Shown piece by piece: positions 9,929 to 18,518 of a stretch of 64,000 nt of DNA (the stretch's first letter is position 1; each line of letters starts with the position of its first letter). This DNA is from Shewanella sp. 10N.286.48.A6 (GTDB lineage Bacteria; Pseudomonadota; Gammaproteobacteria; Enterobacterales; Shewanellaceae). The stretch lies in the NCBI RefSeq assembly GCF_002873135.1, contig NZ_MCVI01000023.1:5450-69449 (forward strand). The letters run 5' to 3'. A program made the position numbers and the translations under genes. Below the pieces are notes generated by a model. That model did not search any database, had not been told where the DNA came from, and worked only from the letters and a program-made list of their open reading frames with translations.

Positions 9929-9960
9929 CAGTGATAGGGAGCTATTGTCAGCTATCACTG
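9929..9960. repeat. Stem-loop downstream of tsaB
   Basis: CAGTGATAG at 9929-9937 pairs with CTATCACTG at 9952-9960. No run of T follows, so a terminator call is weak. It may protect the tsaB 3' end. Confidence 0.4.
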
Positions 9961-10035
9961 ATGTAACAGATAAGGCCGATTGGGTTGCCATTGTCAAATG
10001 CGCCATAATGGCTTTTTATAATAGGAGTGATAACA

Positions 10036-10434
10036 ATGAATGCTTTTTTACATACTTCAGTTCAGCCTTTATCCTCCTATAATCCCAGCAATATTAATGG
10101 GCATAAAAACGTTTCAGCTATCTCAACTAACGCTGTTGTTAAGCTTTCTGCATTACAAAATCAAACTCAACTAACTAATCAAACAGATACGCTTGATGCC
10201 GTTAAAGATGACAGCAAACAGTTACCGGCGCTAACTAGCGCAGAATTTGATTCCAAGCTTGATGCTAAATTGCAATACGACAATGACATGGCGTCAGCGA
10301 CAAGAGATAAGCCATTCAAAGACCATTGTCAGACATTGGCCAGTGCTGGTGCGATACAAGAATATTTAATAAACCAACATTCTGCGCAACGAGAACATAT
10401 TCAACAAATGGTAGGAATAGATTTATATGCATGA
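10036..10434 (+). CDS. Small hypothetical protein upstream of an M50-like protease
   Basis: I do not recognise this 132-residue protein. It has no clear membrane segment or signal peptide. The N-terminal half is rich in Asn, Gln, Ser and Thr and looks disordered; the C-terminal third (from about residue 75) is charged and probably helical (SAEFDSKLDAKLQYDNDM, HSAQREHIQQMVG). The ATG at 10036 is chosen because GGAG lies at a good distance upstream, while an upstream in-frame start does not. Its last bases overlap the start of the membrane protease gene by eight, which suggests coupled translation and perhaps a joint function. Confidence 0.7.
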   Translation: MNAFLHTSVQPLSSYNPSNINGHKNVSAISTNAVVKLSALQNQTQLTNQTDTLDAVKDDSKQLPALTSAEFDSKLDAKLQYDNDMASATRDKPFKDHCQTLASAGAIQEYLINQHSAQREHIQQMVGIDLYA

Positions 10435-11113
10435 TGCGCGACCTAACAAGTTATCCGCTATCCCTTCAAAAGGTCGCTTTTTTCTCGAACTATTATTTGC
10501 CTTTTTAATTACCAAACTGCCTTTCATTAGTATTCCATTCAAATGGTTTGAAAGTTATTTCCATGAAATATCTCATGGCATAGCAGCCATCTTATCTGGC
10601 GGCATAGTCACTAAAATCCAGTTGTTTCCCAATGGTGCAGGCCTTTGTTTTACTCAAGGCGGTTTTGCGCCATTGATTACTTTTTCTGGCTACCCCGGTG
10701 CTGCCTTGTGGGGCTATATGATTTTCTTGCTAGCCACTTGGCGTGCAGGGATCCGCTTTACCTTAGGCATTTTAGGAATAACCGTTATTGGTTCATTAAT
10801 CCTGTGGGCACGGGATCTACTCACCATCGGCATATTAATTTCACTTGCGGTGGTATTCTTATTACCTCTTAAATTTGATCATAATGCTTTACTTAATAGC
10901 CTATTAAGGGTCATGGGATTGATGATTGTCTTAAATGCCATGGCGAGCCCTACGGTACTATTTCGAGTCGTAGGCCAAGGGGATGCAGCTAAACTGTCGC
11001 AACTGACTTGGATTCCTGCATGGTTTTGGGTGATTATGTGGCTGATATTCAGTTGTTTTATGTTATGGATGTGTTGGAAAAGAGTTGACGACAAAAAGCT
11101 GCCAATCGGCTAA
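10427..11113 (+). CDS. M50B-like membrane zinc metalloprotease
   Basis: A 228-residue protein that is mostly membrane segments (about residues 18-38, 75-100, 103-122, 125-150, 155-172 and 195-215). HEISH at residues 46-50 sits at the start of a hydrophobic stretch and matches the HExxH zinc site of M50-type intramembrane peptidases. GYPGAALWGY near residue 88 resembles the conserved GYxG region of the M50B-like group. There is no PDZ domain, unlike RseP. Substrate unknown. It overlaps the preceding small gene by eight bases. Peptidase activity is inferred from the motif only. Confidence 0.75.
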   Translation: MHDARPNKLSAIPSKGRFFLELLFAFLITKLPFISIPFKWFESYFHEISHGIAAILSGGIVTKIQLFPNGAGLCFTQGGFAPLITFSGYPGAALWGYMIFLLATWRAGIRFTLGILGITVIGSLILWARDLLTIGILISLAVVFLLPLKFDHNALLNSLLRVMGLMIVLNAMASPTVLFRVVGQGDAAKLSQLTWIPAWFWVIMWLIFSCFMLWMCWKRVDDKKLPIG

Positions 11114-11185
11114 AGTGATCGACTTAGCAACCTTTGCCGTACCAGTTGCTGATATTTTCGAGACAATTTCTTCAGGGAGAAGACA

Positions 11186-12055
11186 ATGAAACGTACGTTA
11201 TTATTATCTACCGCTATTGGGCTTAGCGTTTTAGGCTTGTCTGCTGTCACTAACACAGCAATAGCTCATAACCATGGCATGGCTGAAAATACACAGGCTG
11301 TTAAGGTTAACCCGCAACTGGCTGCAGCCGTCGCCAGTGATTTCAGAACCGAGAAAAGTAGCGCACGGGATAAATACCGTAACCCATCAGAAACTTTAAC
11401 ATTTTTAGGTATTCAACCTGATGATACCGTGATTGAATTATGGCCTGGCGGTGGCTGGTATGCGCAAATTTTAGCGCCATACCTAGCTGATAAAGGCCAT
11501 TATATTGGTGCGATTTTTGAGACCAACCCAAAAGAAGACACTAAAAGAACCCAGTATTACGCTAAAGCCGGTAAAAAGTTTGAAGCTTGGCTTGCTGAAA
11601 ACAAAGCGGTATTAGGCAATGCTTCAACAGTTACATTCCAGCCGCCAGCATCATTAGCTTTAGGGGATGATAACAGTGTTGATTATGTACTGACTTTCAG
11701 AAACCTACATAATTGGGCTGGGCAAGCGCAATTAGAAAATGCCTTCACTGCATCTTATAAAGTGTTAAAAGAGGGTGGTGTGTTTGGTGTAGTAGAACAC
11801 AGATCAAACCCTGGAATGTCATTTGAAAGCGGTTATATGGATCAAGCTGAAATGATTACTCTAGCTGAAAAAGTGGGCTTCACTTTAGCGGCAACCTCTG
11901 AAATTAATGCTAACCCTAAAGACACCAAAGATTATGAGAAAGGGGTTTGGACTTTACCACCGCGTTTAGCATTAAAAGAGCAAGATAAAGACAAGTATCT
12001 TGCTATTGGTGAAAGCGATCGCATGACGCTAAAATTCATCAAAAAAGCTAAGTAA
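11186..12055 (+). CDS. Exported class I methyltransferase-fold protein
   Basis: A 289-residue protein with a clear signal peptide (MKRTLLLSTAIGLSVLGLSA..., cleavage probably after AIA near residue 27). The mature part has a Rossmann methyltransferase core: VIELWPGGGWYAQILAPYL resembles motif I, followed by YVLTFRNLHNW and GVFGVVEHRSNPG resembling motifs IV and V. Similar exported proteins are usually annotated as SAM-dependent methyltransferases, but SAM is not expected in the periplasm, so the activity is doubtful. GGGAGA precedes the ATG. It stands alone between the M50-like gene and a hydrolase. Confidence 0.75.
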   Translation: MKRTLLLSTAIGLSVLGLSAVTNTAIAHNHGMAENTQAVKVNPQLAAAVASDFRTEKSSARDKYRNPSETLTFLGIQPDDTVIELWPGGGWYAQILAPYLADKGHYIGAIFETNPKEDTKRTQYYAKAGKKFEAWLAENKAVLGNASTVTFQPPASLALGDDNSVDYVLTFRNLHNWAGQAQLENAFTASYKVLKEGGVFGVVEHRSNPGMSFESGYMDQAEMITLAEKVGFTLAATSEINANPKDTKDYEKGVWTLPPRLALKEQDKDKYLAIGESDRMTLKFIKKAK

Positions 12056-12092
12056 TCTTAAGTTAGACATTCAGATAAAAAGAGTCAATTAC

Positions 12093-13013
12093 GTGCTTAT
12101 GAATGAGTCAATTGAACAATCGCTGCCAGTTGAAGAAGTCGATTTTCAATTGGCTCATATTCGTTTAAGCGCCAAACGCTATGGCTGTAAAAATAAGCCT
12201 ATTTTATTGGCTTTACATGGCTGGTTAGATAATGCTGATAGCTTTGAACCTTTAGCTAAAGCGTTACATACTCAGGGTATATTAAGCCAATTTCAACTAC
12301 TCGCTATTGATTGGCCAGGTCACGGTAATTCACAACATAGACCTGGTAGTTATCCACTTCATTGGCTTGATTATATTTATGACTTGGATGAATTAATCAA
12401 TCAAATAAGCCCTTCAACCCCCCTCAACATCATTGGACACTCTTTAGGTGGTATTATTGCTGCGGCTTATAATGCTTGCTTTGCACACAAAGTCGATAAG
12501 CTCATTTTGATTGAAGCATTAGCACCGTTATATGAAAAGCCAACCCATGCCCAAAAGCGGTTGATTAATAGCTTTCAACAGCATAATCGTTTTAATGGCG
12601 CTAAATCATCGATGGCAAACATAGCAATAGTTAAGCAAAGCTTTACCCTCGACAGGGCGGTTAATGCCCGTCATCAGTTAACTGGCCTTGATAAAGTATG
12701 GTGTGAGTTAATCATTAAACGTAATGTTGAAATTAAACATCAGCAATTATGTTGGAAAAGTGATCCCCGCCTTAAGCTAGACTCACCTTATCGTTTAACC
12801 TTTGAACAGGTTGACGCATTAATGAGCATGAGCGATACCCAGTGTTTATTAATATTAGGCGAGCAGGGCTTTAAGCAGTTAAAATTAGCTTTACCTCAAG
12901 CATTATCATGGTTTAGTCGCCTATCCCATATACAAATTGAAGGTGATCACCACCTACATATGGGTAGTGCAAAGCTTGTGTCCGATAAAATTAGAACTTT
13001 TATTCTAAGTTAG
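12093..13013 (+). CDS. Alpha/beta hydrolase
   Basis: A 306-residue serine hydrolase of the alpha/beta fold. LALHGWLDNADSF (residues 39-51) supplies the oxyanion HG motif, DWPGHGNS follows, the nucleophile is Ser117 in GHSLGG, and the C-terminal GDHHLHM supplies the catalytic His. No signal peptide is visible, so it should be cytoplasmic. The start is GTG at 12093, eight bases after AGAG; an ATG two codons later is the alternative. It lies upstream of fadD, a common Shewanella neighbour, which suggests a link to lipid or ester metabolism, but substrate is unknown. Confidence 0.85.
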   Translation: MLMNESIEQSLPVEEVDFQLAHIRLSAKRYGCKNKPILLALHGWLDNADSFEPLAKALHTQGILSQFQLLAIDWPGHGNSQHRPGSYPLHWLDYIYDLDELINQISPSTPLNIIGHSLGGIIAAAYNACFAHKVDKLILIEALAPLYEKPTHAQKRLINSFQQHNRFNGAKSSMANIAIVKQSFTLDRAVNARHQLTGLDKVWCELIIKRNVEIKHQQLCWKSDPRLKLDSPYRLTFEQVDALMSMSDTQCLLILGEQGFKQLKLALPQALSWFSRLSHIQIEGDHHLHMGSAKLVSDKIRTFILS

Positions 13014-13077
13014 TATCTTGTTGTGGTGAAATCACTAGGATTTTTATTTCATTTATGTGATTATGGTCCGAATTTAA

Positions 13078-13085
13078 ACGGCCGT
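13078..13085. promoter_or_regulatory. Palindrome in the fadD upstream region
   Basis: ACGGCCGT, set in TTTAAACGGCCGTATGA, lies about 160 bases upstream of fadD. It partly resembles the AAACG-containing palindromes described for the fatty-acid regulator PsrA. The match is imperfect. Confidence 0.25.
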
Positions 13086-13243
13086 ATGATTTTATGGCGA
13101 AACAATAAAAATTAACGCAAACAACTTTGCTGCGACTAACAATAATAAAATTTTACGCTAGTTTTAAAGAGCAGTGATTTTTAGACCTTGCCAATATTGA
13201 AGGGCTCCTTCATAGCAATGGGCTAATTAAATAGGAGAAAATT

Positions 13244-14917
13244 GTGGACCATCCTTGGATTAATAATTTACCAGAAAATGTACCAGCAGAAATTGACTCT
13301 GAACAATTTACCTCTTTGGTAGACATGTTTGAAACAGCAGTGTCTAAATATGCTGATCAGCCTGCTTTTATCAACATGGGGGCGACATTAACCTATCGTA
13401 AGTTAGAAGAAAGAAGTCGTGCATTTGCTGCCTATTTACAAAACGAACTCAAGCTTGAAAAAGGCGATAGAGTCGCGTTAATGATGCCAAACCTGTTGCA
13501 ATACCCTATTGCACTGTTTGGTATTTTACGTGCAGGGATGGTAGTGGTAAACGTCAATCCACTTTATACCCCAAGAGAACTTAAACATCAGTTAGTCGAC
13601 TCTGGCGCTAAGGCTATTGTGGTGGTATCTAATTTTGCCCGCACCCTTGAAGAAGTCGTTGCAGAAACACCGGTAGAATCTGTGATTATCACCGGGCTTG
13701 GTGATCAGCTTAGTGCACCTAAACGCACCCTAGTTAACTTTATTGTTAAATATATCAAAAAGATGGTGCCTAAATATGATTTGCCACATGCATTATCTTT
13801 CAGACAGTCGCTTACCAAAGGTCGCCGTTTACAATATATCAAGCCTGAGATAACCACTGATGACTTATCATTTTTACAGTACACCGGTGGTACCACAGGT
13901 GTTTCTAAAGGCGCAATGCTAACTCACGGCAATGTGGTCAGTAATGTCTTGCAAGCTAATGGTGCCTATTCGCCAGCCTTAAAAAATGGCTCAGAGTTTG
14001 TGGTTACCGCTTTACCGCTTTATCACATATTTGCATTAACTGTTAATTGCCTATTGTTTTTACACAAGGGCAGTAAAAACTTACTTATTACTAACCCAAG
14101 AGATTTGCCAGCATTTATTGGTGAACTTAAGAAATATCCATTCACAGCCTTAACTGGGGTTAATACCTTATTTAATGCCTTAGTGAATAACGAAGATTTT
14201 AAAAATTTAGATTTTAGCCGCTTAAAGTTCTCAATTGGCGGTGGCATGGCGGTACAAAAAGCGGTGGCTGATAAATGGCAGGCCATTACCAAAACGCGCC
14301 TGTTAGAAGGTTATGGTTTAACCGAGGCATCACCACTAGTGACCTGTTGTCCTTATAACCTCGAAGGTTACAATGGCTCAATTGGTTTTCCTGCTCCTTC
14401 GACTTTCATTCAAGTCCGAGATGATGACGGTAAGGTATTAGCCCAAGGTGAAACAGGTGAGTTATTTGCTAAAGGCCCTCAGGTAATGAAAGGCTACTGG
14501 CAACGCCCAGAAGAAACTGCCAAAGTGATTGATAAAGATGGTTGGTTAGCCACGGGTGATATTGGTTACATGGATGAGCAAGGCTTCTTTTTTATTGTTG
14601 ACCGTAAAAAAGACATGATTTTAGTTTCTGGCTTTAATGTTTTCCCTAACGAAGTGGAAGACGTGGTGGCATTGCACCCAAAAGTGGTTGAAGTTGCTGC
14701 TGTTGGTGTTCCAAATGATGCAAGCGGGGAATTAGTTAAGATTTTTGTCGTTGCAAAAGATAACAATGTGACTGAACGCGATCTCATTAAGCATTGTCGC
14801 CAACATTTAACAGGATATAAGGTACCAAAACTGGTAGAATTCAGAGATGAGTTACCCAAATCCAATGTAGGTAAGATTTTACGACGAGAACTTCGAGACG
14901 AAGTTAAATCAGCGTAA
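13244..14917 (+). CDS. fadD: Long-chain fatty acid-CoA ligase
   Basis: A 557-residue ANL-superfamily enzyme that activates long-chain fatty acids to acyl-CoA for beta-oxidation and lipid synthesis, at the inner face of the cytoplasmic membrane. The ATP/AMP motif [12 protein letters not shown] is at 213-224, GYGLTEASP near 361 is the second AMP motif, and [12 protein letters not shown] plus [20 protein letters not shown] form the fatty-acyl-CoA synthetase signature. The C-terminal lysine lies in [12 protein letters not shown]. The GTG start is preceded by AGGAG. A strong terminator follows. Regulation by fatty-acid regulators is likely but not proven here. Confidence 0.93.
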   Translation: MDHPWINNLPENVPAEIDSEQFTSLVDMFETAVSKYADQPAFINMGATLTYRKLEERSRAFAAYLQNELKLEKGDRVALMMPNLLQYPIALFGILRAGMVVVNVNPLYTPRELKHQLVDSGAKAIVVVSNFARTLEEVVAETPVESVIITGLGDQLSAPKRTLVNFIVKYIKKMVPKYDLPHALSFRQSLTKGRRLQYIKPEITTDDLSFLQYTGGTTGVSKGAMLTHGNVVSNVLQANGAYSPALKNGSEFVVTALPLYHIFALTVNCLLFLHKGSKNLLITNPRDLPAFIGELKKYPFTALTGVNTLFNALVNNEDFKNLDFSRLKFSIGGGMAVQKAVADKWQAITKTRLLEGYGLTEASPLVTCCPYNLEGYNGSIGFPAPSTFIQVRDDDGKVLAQGETGELFAKGPQVMKGYWQRPEETAKVIDKDGWLATGDIGYMDEQGFFFIVDRKKDMILVSGFNVFPNEVEDVVALHPKVVEVAAVGVPNDASGELVKIFVVAKDNNVTERDLIKHCRQHLTGYKVPKLVEFRDELPKSNVGKILRRELRDEVKSA

Positions 14918-14920
14918 AGT

Positions 14921-14945
14921 AAAGCCGGCAATAGCCGGCTTTTTA
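14921..14945 (+). terminator. Intrinsic terminator after fadD
   Basis: AAAGCCGGC (14921-14929) pairs with GCCGGCTTT (14934-14942) around AATA, followed by a short T-rich tail. Confidence 0.88.
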
Positions 14946-14986
14946 TTAGCTTTATATTGGTTAAAAAGATAAAATTGGAGCGTATT

Positions 14987-16099
14987 TTGTTATCGTTTGA
15001 ATATATCAGCGACCCAGAAAGTTTAGCGAAATTAGTAGCACAGTATCAGCAAAGTGAATTACTTGTGCTTGATACCGAATTTGTTAGAACACGAACTTAT
15101 TACGCAAAGTTAGGGCTTATTCAAGCCTATGATGGTAAGACGCTAGCGTTGATTGATCCCGTTGCCTTAGCTGATTTATCAGCATTTTGGCAGTTATTGT
15201 CAGATACGAAGATCACTAAACTTGTTCATTCATGCAGTGAAGACTTAGAAGTGTTCGCGCGCTATGGTCAATGTCAGCCAAGTCCCTTATTTGATAGTCA
15301 AATTGCAGCGACCTTTACAGGCCTAGGGCATGGTTTAGGTTACGCGAAACTGGTTAATACCTTTTTAGATATCGAAATAGATAAAGGTGAATCACGCACC
15401 GACTGGATGAAACGCCCACTGACTGATGCACAACTGCAATACGCTGCAAATGATGTGTTTTACCTTTACAAGCTTTACCCGCAATTGTTAGCGAAAATAC
15501 AACAATCTAACCGTATGGATTGGCTACTTGAAGAAGGTGAGCGCATGACAGAAGGGCGTTTAACTCCGCCTGATGAAGAGCTTGCTTATTTAAAAGTGAA
15601 AAATGCGTTTCAACTATTTCCACAGCAGCTCGCTTACTTAAAAGTATTAGCTACTTGGCGCTTACAAAAAGCGTTGAAAAAAGACTCAGCCCTTGGGTTT
15701 ATCATTAAAGATCATGCCTTAATTGCATTAGCTAAAAAACAACCTAAGACAGTGATTGAGCTTAATCAGCTAAATGATCTAACAGAGCATGAAAAACGCT
15801 TTCACGGTAAAGAACTGATTAAAGTGTTACAAACTGCTGACTTAAACAATCTGCCTGAAGCAGTAGATGTAATCGCTCTGAAAAATGGTTACAAAGCCTC
15901 ATTTAAAGAAGTGAAAAATATTCTTATTCAGGTGGCTGAGCAACATGACGTTGCTATTGAGTTTATCGGTTCTAAACGTTTAATTCATGAGTTTTTAATG
16001 TGGTTGTACAATAAGCAACCTGCAGAAAAACCATTGTTATTAAAAGGCTGGCGCGCCAAGCTAGTAAAAGATGCCCTAGTTGCAATCAAGTTTAGCTAA
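14987..16099 (+). CDS. rnd: Ribonuclease D
   Basis: A 370-residue 3'-5' exoribonuclease that trims tRNA precursors and other small RNAs. The DEDD exonuclease residues are visible: DTEFVRTRTYY (Asp29, Glu31), SCSEDLEVF, and YAANDVFYLYKLY. HRDC domains fill the C-terminal half from about residue 210. I use the TTG at 14987, six bases after TTGGAG; this gives MLSFEYISDPESL, matching the family N-terminus. An upstream TTG at 14957 is possible but overlaps the fadD terminator region. fadD-rnd order is shared with E. coli. Confidence 0.92.
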   Translation: MLSFEYISDPESLAKLVAQYQQSELLVLDTEFVRTRTYYAKLGLIQAYDGKTLALIDPVALADLSAFWQLLSDTKITKLVHSCSEDLEVFARYGQCQPSPLFDSQIAATFTGLGHGLGYAKLVNTFLDIEIDKGESRTDWMKRPLTDAQLQYAANDVFYLYKLYPQLLAKIQQSNRMDWLLEEGERMTEGRLTPPDEELAYLKVKNAFQLFPQQLAYLKVLATWRLQKALKKDSALGFIIKDHALIALAKKQPKTVIELNQLNDLTEHEKRFHGKELIKVLQTADLNNLPEAVDVIALKNGYKASFKEVKNILIQVAEQHDVAIEFIGSKRLIHEFLMWLYNKQPAEKPLLLKGWRAKLVKDALVAIKFS

Positions 16100-16131
16100 A
16101 TAGACACATCAAGTGTAAAAATTGCTGCTAC

Positions 16132-16164
16132 AAAAAAGCCAAGAGTAAACTCTTGGCTTTTCTT
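16132..16164. terminator. Bidirectional terminator between rnd and minE
   Basis: AGCCAAGAGT (16137-16146) and ACTCTTGGCT (16149-16158) form a stem flanked by A-run and T-run, so it can serve rnd on the plus strand and minE on the minus strand. Confidence 0.88.
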
Positions 16165-16216
16165 TACGCTCTGTGACTAGAGAGTATTTTTTACAAGCTC
16201 AGGCACAAACTCAGGC

Positions 16217-16477
16217 TTACTTACCTTCAGGTAAGGTCACATTTAGTTCTAATACAGATAGGTTTTCATCATTTTGTTCTAATTGAACCGATACCTGATC
16301 TTCAGAGATATGTACATATTTTCTAATGACTTCAAGGATCTCTTGTTTCATTTTCGGAAAATAATCTGGCGCGTCACGTTCACCACGTTGGTGCGCAACA
16401 ATAATTTGTAAACGCTCTTTAGCTGTGACCGCTGTGTTGGTTTTTTTGTTACTTTTAAAGTAGTCGAGTATAGACAT
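16217..16477 (-). CDS. minE: MinE, cell division topological specificity factor
   Basis: An 86-residue protein that drives pole-to-pole oscillation of MinCD by stimulating MinD ATPase, keeping the Z ring at mid-cell. The N-terminal membrane-targeting and anti-MinCD region reads MSILDYFKSNKKTNTAVTAKERLQ, and the C-terminal dimerisation domain follows, including EILEVIRKYVHISEDQVSVQ. Length and order minC-minD-minE are standard. It starts two bases after the minD stop. Confidence 0.95.
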   Translation of the reverse strand: MSILDYFKSNKKTNTAVTAKERLQIIVAHQRGERDAPDYFPKMKQEILEVIRKYVHISEDQVSVQLEQNDENLSVLELNVTLPEGK

Positions 16478-16479
16478 AG

Positions 16480-17289
16480 TTAGCTACCAAATATCCTTTT
16501 TAGGAATCCTTTTTTCTCTTCTGTCAGAAATCTAAATGGTACTTCTTCACCAAGTAAACGTTGTACAGTATCAGCATAAGCAAGACCTGCATCACTTTCG
16601 TCATCGATAATTACTGGCACACCAGAGTTTGAAGCTTTTAGCACTGCTTGTGACTCAGGAATGACCCCAAGTAATTTAATTGCCAAAATCTCATTCACAT
16701 CTTCAACACTGAGCATTTCACCTGTTTTAACTCTAGCAGGAGAATAACGTGTTAGTAATAGAAACTCTTGAATAGGTTCTAAATTTTGTTCAGCTCGACG
16801 TGAACGGCTTTGCAACATTCCCAAAATACGGTCAGAATCTCGTACTGAACTGACTTCTGGGTTGGTGGTAACAATAGCAATATCAGCAAAATACAATGCC
16901 ATCATTGCGCCTTGCTCGATACCTGCCGGTGAGTCACAAACAATATAATCGAAATCTTTGCTTAGCTCTTCTAATACACCGCCAACGCCTTCTTTAGTCA
17001 GGGCATCTTTATCACGTGTTTGTGACGCGGGTAAAATAAACAGTTTGTCACAACGCTTATCTTTGATTAATGCTTGATTAAGATTGGCTTCACCATTGAT
17101 AACATTGACAAAGTCGTAAACGACTCGTCGCTCACAACCCATAATTAAATCGAGGTTTCGTAAACCGATATCAAAATCAATGACGACTGTTTTCTTTCCT
17201 TTCAAGGCTAAGCCAGTCGCTATTGCTGCGCTTGAGGTTGTTTTACCAACACCGCCTTTTCCTGATGTGACAACAATAATCTGTGCCAT
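16480..17289 (-). CDS. minD: MinD, septum site-determining ATPase
   Basis: A 269-residue membrane-associated ATPase that recruits MinC and oscillates with MinE. The deviant Walker A motif GKGGVGKT lies at about residues 10-17, IDFDIGLRNLDL follows, and the C-terminal amphipathic membrane helix reads KKGFLKRIFG. The ATG at 17289 has AAAGGA nine bases upstream and gives MAQIIVVTSGKGG; a longer frame reaching back into minC is not supported. It starts 28 bases after the minC stop. Confidence 0.96.
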   Translation of the reverse strand: MAQIIVVTSGKGGVGKTTSSAAIATGLALKGKKTVVIDFDIGLRNLDLIMGCERRVVYDFVNVINGEANLNQALIKDKRCDKLFILPASQTRDKDALTKEGVGGVLEELSKDFDYIVCDSPAGIEQGAMMALYFADIAIVTTNPEVSSVRDSDRILGMLQSRSRRAEQNLEPIQEFLLLTRYSPARVKTGEMLSVEDVNEILAIKLLGVIPESQAVLKASNSGVPVIIDDESDAGLAYADTVQRLLGEEVPFRFLTEEKKGFLKRIFGS

Positions 17290-17317
17290 GTTGTTATATA
17301 TCCTTTTAAGTTGCCAC

Positions 17318-17983
17318 TTACTGTGGCAATGATTCAACCATGAGTGTTTCGCCATTTAAGCGAATGCAGCCGCGTTGGTCACTGCAGTTTTGTTGCAAAT
17401 GCTCAGCTAACCAATACTGCCCAGCAATAGAAACGAGTTCGGGGTCTAATGCATTGGCAATAATAATACTATTAACATCGCCAGACGCCCCGGCCATTGC
17501 TTTGCCACGTAATGCACCGTATATATGAATGCTACCATCTGCAATGACTTCTGCGCCATTGCCAACCGCACCAAAAATGACTAAATCAGCATTTTTTGCG
17601 TAAATTTGTTGTCCTGAACGGATATTTTGCTTAACTATTTTGGTTTCTTTTAATGGCGCAGGCATACTTTTAGCTTGTTTGCCTGATTTAACCACTGCAA
17701 GGCCTAATAGTTTGGCTTGGCTACTAATGCTTTCATTTGCTGATGTTACACCCACTATAATGAGTTGGTTATCAGTAAGAAGTTGTTTTAATGCGGCTAA
17801 ATTAATGTTTTCTTGCTCAATTGCACTTAAATTTAAGATTAACGGTGCACCAATAAAAAACTGTGGCGCTTGGGATAATTTACTTTCTAAGTCAGCTGCG
17901 ATAGCGTTGAAATCATGGGTGTTGATATGGAGTACTGAAAGCGTGAAAGAGGTAGCTTTTAACTCGAGACTTTGTGTGGCCAT
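17318..17983 (-). CDS. minC: MinC, septum site-determining inhibitor
   Basis: A 221-residue inhibitor of FtsZ polymerisation. The N-terminal domain begins [20 protein letters not shown], and the C-terminal beta-helical domain starts near residue 115 ([18 protein letters not shown]) with the MinD-binding and dimer segment [17 protein letters not shown] use the ATG at 17983, which aligns with known MinC N-termini; GGAGAG lies about 12 bases upstream, slightly far. A TTG six codons earlier is the alternative. Confidence 0.94.
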   Translation of the reverse strand: MATQSLELKATSFTLSVLHINTHDFNAIAADLESKLSQAPQFFIGAPLILNLSAIEQENINLAALKQLLTDNQLIIVGVTSANESISSQAKLLGLAVVKSGKQAKSMPAPLKETKIVKQNIRSGQQIYAKNADLVIFGAVGNGAEVIADGSIHIYGALRGKAMAGASGDVNSIIIANALDPELVSIAGQYWLAEHLQQNCSDQRGCIRLNGETLMVESLPQ

Positions 17984-18049
17984 CCAGGCTTTACTCTCCA
18001 AAAAATGTCAGTCTAAGAACTGAATTACAATTAATTTAATCATTGTCCA

Positions 18050-18058
18050 TGTTATAGT
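18050..18058 (+). promoter_or_regulatory. Extended -10 promoter for ycgL
   Basis: TGTTATAGT is an extended -10 element (TGn then TATAGT) about 48 bases upstream of the ycgL ATG. No good -35 is seen, as expected for extended -10 promoters. Confidence 0.5.
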
Positions 18059-18105
18059 GTGCGTTGTTTACTATCAAGCAAGAAACAGAGGAATTTAACC
18101 CCAAG

Positions 18106-18384
18106 ATGATTTGTACTGTATATAAAAGTAGTCGAAAAGTTGATACCTATTTATTTGTCGAGAAGCGTGACAATTTCGATGCCGTTCCTGAGGCTTTAAT
18201 GAAAATGTTTGGCGTCCCCAAACTGGTGATGATGGTGCCTTTATTAAAAAGAACTGAACTTGCCATGGCCGACATTGAAAAAGTAAAAGCTGAGCTTGCT
18301 GACAAAGGCTACTATTTACAAATACCGCCCCCTGTTGTTAATTTACTGGCAGAGCATCGTAGAAGTTTAGGTTTAAATGACTAG
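18106..18384 (+). CDS. ycgL: YcgL domain protein
   Basis: A 92-residue protein of the YcgL family, small, soluble and of unknown biochemical function. It matches the family from MICTVYKSSRKVDTYLFVEKRDNF through the mid-region EALMKMFGVPKLVMMVPL to YYLQIPPPVVNLL. The ATG at 18106 gives this N-terminus; GAGG lies upstream at a slightly long distance. An upstream in-frame TTG at 18064 overlaps the promoter. It is divergent from minC, as in E. coli, and the min linkage suggests a cell-envelope or division context only by association. Confidence 0.9.
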   Translation: MICTVYKSSRKVDTYLFVEKRDNFDAVPEALMKMFGVPKLVMMVPLLKRTELAMADIEKVKAELADKGYYLQIPPPVVNLLAEHRRSLGLND

Positions 18385-18416
18385 CGATATTTTTTAAAAT
18401 AGTTATAGTTTGTTTA

Positions 18417-18425
18417 TGATATAAT
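18417..18425 (+). promoter_or_regulatory. Extended -10 promoter for the lytic transglycosylase
   Basis: TGATATAAT is a consensus extended -10, about 95 bases upstream of the transglycosylase ATG at 18519. The surrounding region is very A+T rich. Confidence 0.5.
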
Positions 18426-18518
18426 TATATATTTTACTATTCCGGTGTCTGCCAAAACGTGTTAACGTTTAGTTAATAAAAATAAGAATAGCAATGCTGA
18501 GTTAATTTAGGACAATTT

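Noticed and set aside
14957..14986. Upstream TTG start for rnd
   Set aside because: The TTG at 14987 has a ribosome site at the right distance and gives the family N-terminus.
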